DNA of 64,000 nucleotides from Burkholderia pyrrocinia (lineage in GTDB: Bacteria; Pseudomonadota; Gammaproteobacteria; Burkholderiales; Burkholderiaceae): positions 3,243,719 through 3,307,718 of the forward strand of contig NZ_CP070978.1 of assembly GCF_018417535.1 (NCBI RefSeq), given 5' to 3'. Under the pieces are notes generated by a model. That model saw nothing but the letters and a program-made list of their open reading frames with translations. It did not search any database and was not told the origin of the DNA. Positions 26,075-35,351 of the stretch are shown here, piece by piece (the stretch's first letter is position 1; each line of letters begins with the position of its first letter). The position numbers were made by a program, and so were the translations under genes.

Positions 26075-27226
26075 ATGAACAAGAAGATCGTGCTCGTGGC
26101 CGTATCGTCGGCGTTCGCAATGGCCGCGCATGCACAGAGCTCCGTCACCCTGTACGGCGCGCTCGATGCCGGCATTACGTACACGAGCAACATGGGCGGC
26201 CACGCCGCCTGGCAACAGACGAGCGGGGGCATCGATCAGAGTCGCTTCGGGCTCCGTGGCACGGAAGATCTGGGTGGTGGCCTGAAAGCGATCTTTACGC
26301 TCGAAAGTGGCTTTGGCCTGAATACCGGCGGCTTGGCAAACAACGGCGGCTTGTTCAATCGCCAGGCATTCGTTGGCCTGTCCAGCAATTACGGCACTGT
26401 CACGCTTGGCCGGCAATACGATGCGGAGCAAGACTACCTCGCTCCGTTGTCTGCGACGGGGAGCTGGGGCGGAACTCCGTTCGCGCATTTCGCTAACTTC
26501 GACAACCTGAATTCGAACTATGGCGCTTCGGTCAACAACTCGATCAAGTTCGCCAGCGCAAACTACTACGGCCTGACGTTCGGTGGTACCTACGGCTTCT
26601 CGAACCAGGCCGGCGGATTCGCGAACAATCGCGAGTACAGTCTCGGTGCGGCGTACCAGATGCAGGGGCTGCGAATCGCTGCGGCCTATGTGCAGCAAAA
26701 CAATCCGCTCAATACATCGGTTGGTGCGTCAGGCACATCGAACATCGGAACGTTCGCGGATTCGATTGTCGACGGCCTGAGCGGTGGTGTCGTGACGAAC
26801 GTCGGAAACTTCCGTCAGCGTACTTACGGTGCGGGCGTGAGCTATCTGTTCGGACCGGCTCAGGTTGGCTTCGTGTGGACCCAGGCCCGTCTCGACAACG
26901 CGCAGATTCCGCTGACAGTTCACGAAAACAACTACGAGGTGAACGCGAAGTACAATCTGACGCCGGCACTCGGCCTGGGGGTCGCTTACACCTACACGCA
27001 GGTCGGCGAGTCGCTGTTCGGTGCTACGGCGCGCCAGCACTACAACCAGGTTGGCGCGCAGGCCGATTACGCACTGTCGAAGCGCACTGACGTTTATGCG
27101 CAGGCGGTCTATCAACATGCGTCGGGCACCGGCGCGCGCTCGTGGGTCTACGACGCAACCAACGGCGGCGTGTCGAGCACGAAGAACCAGGTCGCAGCGA
27201 CGATCGGTCTGCGTCATCGGTTCTGA
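26075..27226 (+). CDS. OmpC-like trimeric porin (copy 1)
   Basis: 383 aa from ATG 26075 (MNKKIVLVAVSSAFAMAAHA-QSS), preferred to ATG 26066 because AAGGA lies 9 bases upstream. Signal peptide cleavage gives QSSVTLYGALDAGITY, the standard start of Burkholderia general porins. GLRGTEDLGGGLKAIFTLES, FNRQAFVGLSSNYGTVTLGR and the terminal IGLRHRF confirm a 16-strand barrel with C-terminal Phe. It lets small hydrophilic solutes across the outer membrane. It is a paralogue of the porin at 60732 but with an insertion near 215-240 (TFADSIVDGLSGGVVTNVG). It is followed by its own terminator. Confidence 0.95.
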   Translation: MNKKIVLVAVSSAFAMAAHAQSSVTLYGALDAGITYTSNMGGHAAWQQTSGGIDQSRFGLRGTEDLGGGLKAIFTLESGFGLNTGGLANNGGLFNRQAFVGLSSNYGTVTLGRQYDAEQDYLAPLSATGSWGGTPFAHFANFDNLNSNYGASVNNSIKFASANYYGLTFGGTYGFSNQAGGFANNREYSLGAAYQMQGLRIAAAYVQQNNPLNTSVGASGTSNIGTFADSIVDGLSGGVVTNVGNFRQRTYGAGVSYLFGPAQVGFVWTQARLDNAQIPLTVHENNYEVNAKYNLTPALGLGVAYTYTQVGESLFGATARQHYNQVGAQADYALSKRTDVYAQAVYQHASGTGARSWVYDATNGGVSSTKNQVAATIGLRHRF

Positions 27227-27278
27227 CAAGCGCTTGGCCAGGCACGGATGGTGCTGCTTGCCGGGCCTTGAATTGTCG

Positions 27279-27312
27279 AAAAACCTCTCGCCTTCCGAAG
27301 CGAGAGGTTTTT
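27279..27312 (+). terminator. Intrinsic terminator of porin copy 1
   Basis: AAACCTCTCGC (27281-27291), an 8-base loop, GCGAGAGGTTT (27300-27310), then T-rich sequence. Perfect 11-bp stem. Confidence 0.9.
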
Positions 27313-27313
27313 G

Positions 27314-27930
27314 CTTTTCAGATGTGAGGGCGGCGAACCGGCGCGCCAGCCGGGGCCGGTCAGTTCGTTTGCCGCGCTCGATGCGTTGCTCGCGCATTTC
27401 GCCGGCTGCAGCCTGTACCCCGTGCTGTCGACCGTGGTCGTGATCGGTCATTCCGCCGGTGCGCAATTGCTGCAGCGTTACGCGGTGACCGGGCGCGAAG
27501 GCGACGCGCTGGTGCAGGCCGGCATCGCCGTGCGCTACGTGATCGCGAACCCGTCGAGCTACCTGTATTTCGAAGACGAACGGCCGGACAGCCAGGCGCT
27601 CGCGGGCGGTGCGTGTCCGCGCGCTACGTCGTGTACCTGCTCGGCCAGGCCGACACGAACCCTTACACGCATTTGATCGACCGCTCGTGCGCGGCGATGG
27701 CGCAAGGGCCGTACCGGCTTGCGCGCGGGCTGGCATATTTCGCTTACCTGAAGAAGCGGCATCCGGATGATCTCGCGCAGCAGGTCGTCGAAGTGCCGGG
27801 CGTCGGGCACGACAATCCCGGCATGTTCACGTCCGCTTGCGGGCTGGCCGTGCTGTTCGGCCAGGCGTTGCCGCAGTCGTGTCCGGTTGTCGCCGGAACC
27901 GCGCCGGTCGTGCACGCGGCGGGGCAGTGA
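27314..27930 (+). pseudogene. Remnant of a secreted alpha/beta hydrolase
   Basis: The N-terminal part is missing. The first piece (to about 27600) has the nucleophile elbow VVVIGHSAGAQLLQRYAV and VIANPSSYLYF. The reading then shifts frame and continues from about 27613 as ARYVVYLLGQADTNPYTHLI, MAQGPYRLARGLAYFAYL and the catalytic-His region VPGVGHDNPGMF, ending at TGA 27928-27930. The joint near 27600-27615 also lacks sequence expected between the two parts, so an internal deletion is likely. No start codon or RBS. It lies directly against the porin terminator. Confidence 0.7.
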
Positions 27931-28004
27931 GCGTGCGCGCGCCATCCGCGACGACGGCCGTGGATCGATCGAAAAAATGCAGGAATCGGCAAGATAGATT
28001 CATT

Positions 28005-28260
28005 TCCCGATTATCGATCGAGCCGCTGATCCTCGACCTGCTCGAATGGATCGGGCCCGGCGTGCGGCCTTGCGACGACGTGATCGACGAATGGCGAACG
28101 TCGTGCCCGCGCCTGCCGATCTGGGAGGAAGCCTGCGCGCACGGCTACGTGGTCCGGCGCCATGCGCCTGGCGGCCCGGCGACGGGCGAGTTGAGCGCGG
28201 GCTGGCCGCGCGCACCTTCAGGTCGATCGTGCATGATCGCACCGGGGCGAGCGGAGCAGG
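28005..28260 (+). pseudogene. Fragment of a small conserved hypothetical gene
   Basis: The plus-strand frame here reads IEPLILDLLEWIGPGVRPCD, then DVIDEWRTSCPRLPIWEEAC and GYVVRRH, which looks like a small conserved Burkholderia protein. There is no start codon or RBS before it, and the frame runs without a stop into the opposite-strand patatin gene (next stop 28392). It is probably a decayed gene. No function known. Confidence 0.4.
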
Positions 28261-28276
28261 GCTGCGACGCCGCGCG

Positions 28277-29416
28277 TCAAACCGGCTTTTCAGCGGCCGC
28301 CGGTGCGTCCGGGTCGAACACCGTCAAGCCTTCCGTCGGGTCCGTCGGCCTGTCCCACGGGCGTGCGGCGATGGCCCGCTTCGCGGCGTCGTAGCCGGCC
28401 TGCCGGCGGGCCGCGATGCCGGCCGGCGTGAAATCGATGTCCTTGAACTGATTGTCGCCGTCGAGTCGCGGCGCCGCGAGCTTGATCAGGTGCATCGTGG
28501 TCTCGCACCCCCACGCGGCGAGCCGGCGCACGGCCGGCGATGCGCGGTCGGCTTCCGGCACGTGCCGGGCCAGTTCGCGGATCACGTGGCGCAGGCGGTG
28601 AATCTGCTGCTGGCGCGCTATGTGGCTGTCGGTGCGGCTCGCGTACTGGATGTCCTTCTGCCGTTCCGACACCTGCCAGATGCTCTCCGGCTCGGGGCCG
28701 GCCGGATTCCACATCTGCACCGAGAAGATGATCGAGCTGCGGCGCGGGTTGTCGTCGAGCACGACCTCGACCGGCGTATTCGAATACACGCCGCCGTCCC
28801 AGTACGGCTCGCCGTCGATCCGTATCGCCGGGAACGCGGGCGGCAGCGCGCCGGAACTCATGATGTGGTCGATTCCCAGGTGCGTGTCGCGCGAATCGAA
28901 ATAGCGCATCGTGCCCGTGCACGCATTGACCGCACTGACGGTCAGGCGCGGGTGGCCCGCGTTCAGCAGGTCGTGATCGATCAGCGACGCGAGCGTGTCG
29001 CGCAGCGGCGTGATCCGGTAGTACGACGCGCGATCGACGCCGAGGCGGATCATCGGGCCGAGCCACGACGCCGGATTGGGCTGAAAGAATCCCGTAATGC
29101 CGCCGCCGATGATCATCAGCTCGGCCAGCGTCTTGTCCCAGCCGGGCAGCAGCGGCGAGACGTCGAAACGGGTCCGTTCGGTCACGCGATGCCAGAACGC
29201 CGACAGCTTCTCGTAGCGCTGTTCCGGCGGATTCCCGGCGATCAGCGCCGCGTTGATCGCGCCGATCGACGTGCCGACCACCCAGTCGGGCCGGATACCG
29301 GCTTCGTCCATCGCCTGGAAGACGCCGAGCTGGTACGCACCCAGTGCGCCGCCGCCCTGGAGCACGAGCACGACTTGCCCGGGGAGGTCCATTCGTGCCG
29401 GCTGGCTCGCGGTCAT
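28277..29416 (-). CDS. Patatin-like phospholipase
   Basis: 379 aa. Patatin hydrolase of the Ser-Asp dyad type. Oxyanion hole GGGALGAYQLG near 23-33, nucleophile elbow GTSIG near 49-53, catalytic DGG near 208 (EPYWDGGVYSNTPVEVVL). The C-terminal region (RRQAGYDAAKRAIAARPWDR) resembles the DUF3734 tail found in long bacterial patatins. No signal peptide, so cytoplasmic or delivered otherwise. It acts on phospholipid or acylglycerol esters. It stands alone, 96 bases upstream (in its own direction) of nothing else on this strand until the cupin gene. Confidence 0.92.
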   Translation of the reverse strand: MTASQPARMDLPGQVVLVLQGGGALGAYQLGVFQAMDEAGIRPDWVVGTSIGAINAALIAGNPPEQRYEKLSAFWHRVTERTRFDVSPLLPGWDKTLAELMIIGGGITGFFQPNPASWLGPMIRLGVDRASYYRITPLRDTLASLIDHDLLNAGHPRLTVSAVNACTGTMRYFDSRDTHLGIDHIMSSGALPPAFPAIRIDGEPYWDGGVYSNTPVEVVLDDNPRRSSIIFSVQMWNPAGPEPESIWQVSERQKDIQYASRTDSHIARQQQIHRLRHVIRELARHVPEADRASPAVRRLAAWGCETTMHLIKLAAPRLDGDNQFKDIDFTPAGIAARRQAGYDAAKRAIAARPWDRPTDPTEGLTVFDPDAPAAAEKPV

Positions 29417-29512
29417 GGCTTGCCTCGCTGCGTGTGACGGTGGGTCGGATCCGAACAGTTCGATTCAGTGTAGGCGATCGGCGGCGGGGGATCGCTTGTC
29501 GTGCGGCCGGCG

Positions 29513-29974
29513 TCAAGCGTCCGGGTACGGCGTGCCGTCCTTGTGCAGGAACCGGCCGTCGCTGCTCGGGCTCATCATGTCGATGTCGGGGCAGGTGATC
29601 ACGTCGTCCGGCGAGCGCGAGCCGACCTCGAGATAGACGGCGACCGCGTCCGACCGGTTGGCCAGGTGATGGCCGTTGCCGGAGTTTTTCGGAAATGCCG
29701 CGCAGTCGCCCGCGCGCAGCACGGTCTCGCCGCCGTCCTCGATCATCACGAGTTCGCCTTCGAGCACATAGACGAATTCGTCTTCGTCGGAATGCCAGTG
29801 GCGCTGGCTCGACCAGCCGCCCGGCGGCACGCGCATCAGGTTGACGCCGAAATCGCGCAGCCCGCCGGCGTCGCCGAGGCGCTGGCGGGTGCGCTGCGCG
29901 CACGGCGCGTCGAACGGCCGCGGATAGCCGCTGCCGCGGCGTTCGGGTACGGCGCCGAGGTCGATCCTGGGCAT
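29513..29974 (-). CDS. Cupin-domain protein
   Basis: 153 aa. Single cupin barrel: metal-binding motif 1 reads SSQRHWHSDEDEFVYVLEGE near 60-78 (His, His, Glu) and motif 2 GDCAAFPKNSGNGHHLANRS near 95-115. The short N-terminal arm (RGSGYPRPFDAPCAQRTRQR) and the tail with SPSSDGRFLHKDGTPYP match a cupin group common in proteobacteria. Substrate unknown. Confidence 0.88.
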   Translation of the reverse strand: MPRIDLGAVPERRGSGYPRPFDAPCAQRTRQRLGDAGGLRDFGVNLMRVPPGGWSSQRHWHSDEDEFVYVLEGELVMIEDGGETVLRAGDCAAFPKNSGNGHHLANRSDAVAVYLEVGSRSPDDVITCPDIDMMSPSSDGRFLHKDGTPYPDA

Positions 29975-30068
29975 GGGCGGCTCCGTCTGCCACGCGGGCG
30001 AATGGGACGGTGGTCATTGTAGGCGCCCGCCGCCCGCCGTTCGTCCGCGCGTTTCGTGGCGGGCCGCG

Positions 30069-30410
30069 TCATTCGACGGTGATCGTCTCCTTCATGTACG
30101 GATGGATCCCGCAGAACACCTTGTAGACGCCCGGCTTGTCGAAGCGGAACGAGTACGTCTCGTCCTGGTCGAGCGCCTTCGAATGAAAGGTGCCGGCATC
30201 GTTGACGACGGTGTGCGGTTCCCCGTCGAGGTTCTTCCACGTGATCGTCGTGCCGGCCTTGATCGTGGTCGACATCGGCGAAAACATGAAGTTGTGGATC
30301 GTGACCAGCGGGCCGTCCGGGCCCTGCGCGAACGCGGCGAGCGGCGTGCCGGCAGCGGCCGCGCACAGGAGCAGTGCGGCGATGATTTTGGGTTGCTTGA
30401 AGCGGGTCAT
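30069..30410 (-). CDS. Periplasmic cupredoxin (plastocyanin/amicyanin-like)
   Basis: 113 aa. Signal peptide ends near LAAFA-QGP (29). The blue-copper site is complete: His in GEPHTVVND and Cys, His, Met in VFCGIHPYM (C-x2-H-x2-M spacing as in amicyanin and plastocyanin). It likely carries electrons in the periplasm. Nineteen bases separate it from the metallophosphoesterase gene upstream on the same strand, so they form an operon. Confidence 0.9.
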   Translation of the reverse strand: MTRFKQPKIIAALLLCAAAAGTPLAAFAQGPDGPLVTIHNFMFSPMSTTIKAGTTITWKNLDGEPHTVVNDAGTFHSKALDQDETYSFRFDKPGVYKVFCGIHPYMKETITVE

Positions 30411-30429
30411 GTCGGTCTCCTTGCGACTG

Positions 30430-31374
30430 TCAGGCCAGCGTCGCGTCGTGCAGCGCCGATGCGGCCGGGTGGCCGGCGAACTCGACGGTCGTCACGCCGA
30501 GCATCCTCGGCAACTGGTCGCGCGGTACCGTGAGCGGCACCGGGCCCGGGCCGTTGCCGGCCGTCGGCTGCGGGAACGCGGTGGAGCGTGCGGTGTGGAA
30601 GGTGATGTTGCCCTCGACCTTCGACACGATCTGGTGGATGTGCCCGTTCAGCACGGTGACCGAGCCGAAGCGGCGCAGCAGCGCCATCGTCTGCGGCGCG
30701 TCGCCGGTTCCCCAGCCCCACGGTTCGTAGATGGTCCACATCGGCATGTGCGAGAACACGACGATCGGCGTGCTCGACGAGCGGCTCTTCAGATCCTGCG
30801 CGAGCCACGCGAGCTGGTCGTCGCCGAAGCTGCCGAGCCCGTTCGGCTTGAAATGCATCACGTTGACGAGGCCGATGAAATGCACGCCCGCGTGATCGAA
30901 GCTGTAATAGCCGCGGTTGTCCGACGCCTTGCCGAACCGGCCGAAATATTCGGCGCCCGAACCGTCGGTGACGTCGTGCTCGCCGGGCACCGTATGCAGT
31001 TCCGGCACGCGCAGCGCGGACAGCAACTGCGACGCGTGGTCGAATTCCTCGGGTTTGGACAGGTGCGTGATGTCGCCGGTATGGATGGCCAGCGCGGGCA
31101 TCGAGGGCATCCCGTTGACGAAGTCGATCGTCTGCCGCAGCGTGGCCGACACGTCGGGATTCGCGTCCTTGTTGAAGCCGATGTGCGTGTCGCTGATCTG
31201 TACGAACAGCGGCCGGCCCGCATCGGCCGGGCGCGCGTCGCCGGTCTGCGCGAGCGCGAGGTCGAACGGCGTCAGGATGCCGCCCGACAGCGTAAACAGC
31301 GTGCCGAGGCCGCCGAAGGCCATGCACTGCAGGGCCTTGCGGCGCGACGGGCGGGTGGGGTTCGATGAAGACAT
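30430..31374 (-). CDS. Tat-exported metallophosphoesterase
   Basis: 314 aa from the ATG whose complement is 31372-31374, preceded by GAGG; a longer frame upstream has no support. The N-terminus SRRKALQCMAFGGLGTLF is a Tat-type signal with RR and a cleavage near LALAQ. Calcineurin-type metal ligands: QISDTHIGF (D, H), HTGDITH (D), GEHD (variant of GNHD), VVFSHMP (H) and NGHIHQ (H-x-H). It probably hydrolyses phosphoesters in the periplasm. A PhoB box lies 168 bases upstream, between this gene and the divergent PiT-like gene, so phosphate control is plausible. Confidence 0.88.
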   Translation of the reverse strand: MSSSNPTRPSRRKALQCMAFGGLGTLFTLSGGILTPFDLALAQTGDARPADAGRPLFVQISDTHIGFNKDANPDVSATLRQTIDFVNGMPSMPALAIHTGDITHLSKPEEFDHASQLLSALRVPELHTVPGEHDVTDGSGAEYFGRFGKASDNRGYYSFDHAGVHFIGLVNVMHFKPNGLGSFGDDQLAWLAQDLKSRSSSTPIVVFSHMPMWTIYEPWGWGTGDAPQTMALLRRFGSVTVLNGHIHQIVSKVEGNITFHTARSTAFPQPTAGNGPGPVPLTVPRDQLPRMLGVTTVEFAGHPAASALHDATLA

Positions 31375-31541
31375 GGGAGCCTCGCAATCGTATGACGAAA
31401 ACGGACGGCCGGATCGTCCTGGAATAAGCCGGCGCCTTCGTGTGCCATACCGGCGCGACGACGGTTTTATTCCCGCCATCCGTGAATTCGTGCACGGTGC
31501 CGGCAGCCCGCAAGGCGGCCGTCGGGATACCGGACGATGAC

Positions 31542-31597
31542 TTGTCAATGTCCTGTAATTGACGCGTCACATTTGCGTCATGGCCGCCCGATAGCCT
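31542..31597 (+). promoter_or_regulatory. Tandem PhoB box and -10 region
   Basis: Four 7-mers spaced exactly 11 bases: TTGTCAA (31542), CTGTAAT (31553), GCGTCAC (31564), GCGTCAT (31575), close to the CTGTCAT half-site consensus. TAGCCT at 31592 is a suitable -10, leading to the ATG at 31630. PhoB normally replaces a -35 box in this arrangement. Confidence 0.78.
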
Positions 31598-31629
31598 GCG
31601 ACACCGAGTCACCTCTCCGGAGCCTCTTC

Positions 31630-32130
31630 ATGCCGAATCTCGCGGCAACGGAAACCAGCGGCGCGGCCGGCCAGCGCACCCGCACCCTCGGCTTCGCGCT
31701 GTTTTTTCTGATCATTGCCTGCGGCATCTTCTATATCGCGATTCACCCGAGCGCCGGCCTCAGTCCGGTCAGGGGAAGTTTGGTCCTGCCGTTCATGCTG
31801 CCGATCGTGATCGGCCTCGGCACGATGGTCGGCTGGAAGCGGATCGTCGTGACGGTCGGCGAGAAGATCGGCAAGTCGCATCTCACGTACGGGCAGGGCG
31901 CGTCGGCAGAAGCCGTCGCGATGCTGACGATCGGGATGGCCGACGCGTACGGGCTGCCGGGGTCGACGACGCACGTGCTCGCGTCGGGCGTGGCCGGCAC
32001 GATGACGGCGAGCGGCGCGGGCCTGCGCCGGGACACGGTGCGCAACCTCGTGCTCGCATGGGTGCTGACGCTGCCCGCGTCGATCGCGCTGTCGGCCGCC
32101 CTGTACTGGGCGCTGCACGGACTGTTCTGA
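31630..32130 (+). CDS. Internally deleted PiT-family phosphate transporter
   Basis: 166 aa. The first 35 residues (TLGFALFFLIIACGIFYIAI) look like the start of Burkholderia PiT transporters and the last 100 like their end (GLGTMVGWKRIVVTVGEKIG, STTHVLASGVAGTMTASGAG, LVLAWVLTLPASIALSAALY). Some 300 or more central residues, including the first PiT signature and most helices, are absent, yet the frame stays open across the joint near residue 60. A full-length member has 10-12 helices; this has about four. It is unlikely to transport phosphate as it stands. The intact PhoB promoter upstream suggests the deletion is recent. Confidence 0.78.
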   Translation: MPNLAATETSGAAGQRTRTLGFALFFLIIACGIFYIAIHPSAGLSPVRGSLVLPFMLPIVIGLGTMVGWKRIVVTVGEKIGKSHLTYGQGASAEAVAMLTIGMADAYGLPGSTTHVLASGVAGTMTASGAGLRRDTVRNLVLAWVLTLPASIALSAALYWALHGLF

Positions 32131-32211
32131 CCGGCGTCGACGGATGCGCCGCCCGGCCGCACGGCATGCGGCCGGTCCCATCGATTTTCAATTCAACACA
32201 AGACGCTACCG

Positions 32212-33966
32212 ATGGATATCAGTTTCTTCGATCCGAATCGCACCGCGAACGCCTCGGCGTGGCGCGTGCTCCCCAACCGCTGGGATGCCATCGCGTTTCC
32301 GCTGATCATCTGCCTGCTGGCGATGGCGATCGTCGGCTTCCATCAGACGTTGGCGCCGATCGGCGTGCTGCAGACGCAGAAGATCTCGCTCGATCCGTCG
32401 AACCTGCCCGAATACGCGTTGCGCACCACGCTGCGGATGCTCGCCGCGATGGTTGCGTCGCTCGTGTTCACGCTCGTCTACGGCACGCTCGCGGCCAAGA
32501 GCCGCCGTGCGGGCATGGTGCTGATCCCGATCCTCGACATCCTGCAGTCGGTGCCGGTGCTCGGCTACATCTCGTTTACAGTCACGTTCTTCCTCGCGCT
32601 GTTCCCGGGCCGCGTGCTCGGCGCCGAGTTCGCGGCGATCTTCGCGATCTTCACGAGCCAGGCGTGGAACATGACGTTCAGCTTCTACCAGTCGCTGCGT
32701 ACGGTGCCGCGCGACCTGCACGAAGTATCGCGGGGCTTTCACCTGACGTCCTGGCAGCGCTTCTGGAAGCTCGAGGTGCCGTTCTCGATGCCGGGGCTGA
32801 TCTGGAACATGATGATGTCGATGTCGGGCGGCTGGTTCTTCGTCGTCGCGTCGGAAGCGATCACCGTCGGCAACCAGACGATCACGCTGCCAGGGATCGG
32901 CGCGTATCTCGCGCAGGCGATCTCGGACAAGAACCTCGGTGCGGTCGGCTGGGTAATCGTCGCGATGTCGATCGTGATCCTCGCGTACGACCAGTTCCTG
33001 TTCCGCCCGCTCGTCGCGTGGGCCGACAAGTTCCGGATGGAGAACACCGCGTCGGGCGATGCGCCGCAGTCGTGGCTGCTCGACATGATGCGTCGCACGC
33101 ACCTGATCCACCAGTTGCTGGTGCCGGCCGGCTGGCTGTTGTCGCAGGCGGCCCGTGTGCCGCTGCGCGTGCCGTCGTTCAAGGGCGTTGGCGCGCGTGT
33201 CGCGCTGAGCCGCCGTTCGTCACGGATCGGCGACATCATCTGGGGCGCGCTCGTGATCCTGCTGACGGCGTACGTCGTGTGGCGCGTCGTCAGCTTCGTG
33301 TCGACCGGCGTGACGCTGGCCGAGGTCGGCCACGTGTTCGTGCTTGGGCTCGTCACGCTGCTGCGCGTGATGATCCTGATCGCGATCGCGTCGGTGATCT
33401 GGGTGCCGATCGGCGTGTGGATCGGCCTGCGCCCGGCGCTCGCCGAAAAGGTCCAGCCGATCGCGCAGTTCCTCGCCGCGTTCCCGGCGAACCTGCTGTT
33501 CCCGGTGTTCGTGATCGTGATCGTGCGCTTCCACCTGAATGCCGACATCTGGCTGTCGCCGCTGATCGTGCTCGGCACGCAGTGGTACATCCTGTTCAAC
33601 GTGATCGCGGGTGCGATGTCCTATCCGAACGACTACAAGGAAGTCACGAAGAACTTCCGGATTCGCGGCCGGCAGTGGTGGCGGCAGGCGATCCTGCCCG
33701 GCATCTTCCCGTACTACGTGACGGGGGCGATCACCGCGTCGGGCGGCGCATGGAATGCGAGCATCGTGTCCGAGTTCGTGCAGTGGGGCGACACGAAGGT
33801 TGTCGCGCACGGCCTCGGCTCGTACATCGCGCAAACGACCGCCGCCGGCGATTTCCCGAAGATCATCCTCGGCATCGCCGTGATGTCCCTGTTCGTTACC
33901 TTGTTCAACCGCCTGCTGTGGCGTCCGATGTACGCCTATGCGGAATCCAGGCTCCGTCTCGATTGA
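32212..33966 (+). CDS. ABC transporter permease, two fused NitT/TauT-type domains
   Basis: 584 aa with about 12 membrane segments. Two binding-protein-dependent permease domains are visible: one at about 70-260 (EVSRGFHLTSWQRFWKLEVP is its EAA-like cytoplasmic loop) and a second at about 380-580 (EVTKNFRIRGRQWWRQAILP is its loop). The double-permease form is known for a group of nitrate/sulfonate/taurine-type importers that often lack a nearby binding protein, as here. Substrate is unknown. The ATPase gene follows after 11 bases. Confidence 0.9.
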   Translation: MDISFFDPNRTANASAWRVLPNRWDAIAFPLIICLLAMAIVGFHQTLAPIGVLQTQKISLDPSNLPEYALRTTLRMLAAMVASLVFTLVYGTLAAKSRRAGMVLIPILDILQSVPVLGYISFTVTFFLALFPGRVLGAEFAAIFAIFTSQAWNMTFSFYQSLRTVPRDLHEVSRGFHLTSWQRFWKLEVPFSMPGLIWNMMMSMSGGWFFVVASEAITVGNQTITLPGIGAYLAQAISDKNLGAVGWVIVAMSIVILAYDQFLFRPLVAWADKFRMENTASGDAPQSWLLDMMRRTHLIHQLLVPAGWLLSQAARVPLRVPSFKGVGARVALSRRSSRIGDIIWGALVILLTAYVVWRVVSFVSTGVTLAEVGHVFVLGLVTLLRVMILIAIASVIWVPIGVWIGLRPALAEKVQPIAQFLAAFPANLLFPVFVIVIVRFHLNADIWLSPLIVLGTQWYILFNVIAGAMSYPNDYKEVTKNFRIRGRQWWRQAILPGIFPYYVTGAITASGGAWNASIVSEFVQWGDTKVVAHGLGSYIAQTTAAGDFPKIILGIAVMSLFVTLFNRLLWRPMYAYAESRLRLD

Positions 33967-33977
33967 GAGTAAGCGCG

Positions 33978-35324
33978 ATGCAAAATTCGACCGTTATCAA
34001 CGCCCCTGTCAAGACGTCCCAGCCGCTGCAGCCGCCGCGCCTCGGCGAAGAAATCCTGCGCGTCGATCACGTCTGCCGCGGCTTCAACAAGACGCAGGGC
34101 GAGCTGCTCGTGCTCGACGACGCGAACCTGTCGCTGCGCGAAGGCGAGATCGTCGGGCTGCTCGGCCGTTCCGGCTCGGGCAAGTCGACGCTGCTGCGGA
34201 TCATCGCCGGCCTGATCGAGCCGACCGGCGGTGAAGTGACCTATCTCGGCAAGCCGCTGAGCGGCCCGGCCGAAGGCGTCGCGATGGTGTTCCAGACCTT
34301 CGCGCTGTTCCCGTGGCTCACCGTGCTGCAGAACGTGGAGGCCGGCCTCGAAGCGCTCGGCGTCGGCGCGCGCGAGCGGCGCGAGCGCGCGCTCGCCGCG
34401 ATCGACCTGATCGGTCTCGACGGCTTCGAGAACGCGTATCCGCGCGAGCTGTCGGGCGGCATGCGCCAGCGCGTCGGCTTTGCGCGCGCGCTCGTCGTCG
34501 ACCCGACGATCCTGCTGATGGACGAGCCGTTCTCCGCGCTCGACGTGCTGACGGCCGAGACGCTGCGTACCGACCTGCTGGACCTGTGGACGCAAGGGCG
34601 GATGCCGATCAAGTCGGTGCTGATCGTCACGCACAACATCGAGGAAGCCGTGTTCATGTGCGACCGGATTCTCGTGCTGTCGTCGAATCCGGGCCGCGTG
34701 ATCGCCGAGATCAAGGTGCCGTTCAAGCATCCGCGCAACCGGCTCGACACCGATTTCCGCAAGCTCGTCGACGATATCTACGCGAAGATGACGGCCCGCC
34801 AGACCAACGAGGCGACGAAGAAGGGGCTCGAGCTCGGTAGCTGGCTGCCGCAGGTGTCGACCAACCTGATGGCCGGCCTGATCGAAACGCTCGCGATGGC
34901 GCCGTACCACGGCCGCGCGGACATGCCGGAAATCGCGCGTACGCTGCATCTGGAAGTCGACGATCTGTTCCCGATCGCCGAAGTGCTGCAGTACCTCGGA
35001 TTCGCGGACGTGCGGGAAGGCGACGTGTTCCTGACGCCGCCGGGGCGCGTGTTCGCGGAATTCGGCACGCAGGAGCGCAAGCTGATGTTCGCGGATCACC
35101 TGCTGAAGCACGTGCCGCTCGCCGCACGGATCAGGAAGGTGCTGAACGAGCGGCCGGGCCATCGTGCGCCGCGCGTGCGCTTCGAGCAGGAGCTGGAAGA
35201 TTTCCTGTCGGACGAAGCGGCCGAGGAGACGCTCGACGCGGTGATCGACTGGGGCCGTTACGGCGAAGTCTTCTCGTATAACGACAAGACCGAGGTGTTC
35301 AGTCTCGAGGATGTCGAGAGCTGA
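33978..35324 (+). CDS. ABC transporter ATP-binding protein with AAA-associated C-terminal domain
   Basis: 448 aa from ATG 33978. Walker A GRSGSGKST near 75, Q-loop FQTFALFPW, signature LSGGMRQRV near 167, Walker B ILLMDEPFSALD, switch VTHN. Residues about 290-448 form the extra AAA-associated domain (MAGLIETLAMAPYHGRADMP, DLFPIAEVLQYLGFAD) known from ATPases paired with the double permease. It ends convergently 27 bases from the RpiR gene. Confidence 0.92.
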   Translation: MQNSTVINAPVKTSQPLQPPRLGEEILRVDHVCRGFNKTQGELLVLDDANLSLREGEIVGLLGRSGSGKSTLLRIIAGLIEPTGGEVTYLGKPLSGPAEGVAMVFQTFALFPWLTVLQNVEAGLEALGVGARERRERALAAIDLIGLDGFENAYPRELSGGMRQRVGFARALVVDPTILLMDEPFSALDVLTAETLRTDLLDLWTQGRMPIKSVLIVTHNIEEAVFMCDRILVLSSNPGRVIAEIKVPFKHPRNRLDTDFRKLVDDIYAKMTARQTNEATKKGLELGSWLPQVSTNLMAGLIETLAMAPYHGRADMPEIARTLHLEVDDLFPIAEVLQYLGFADVREGDVFLTPPGRVFAEFGTQERKLMFADHLLKHVPLAARIRKVLNERPGHRAPRVRFEQELEDFLSDEAAEETLDAVIDWGRYGEVFSYNDKTEVFSLEDVES

Positions 35325-35351
35325 TGCCCGCGCCCGGATGGCGAGCGATCG

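Noticed and set aside
28046..29437. Long plus-strand frame opposite the patatin gene
   Set aside because: Shadow of the minus-strand patatin gene, Arg-rich product typical of antisense GC-rich coding.
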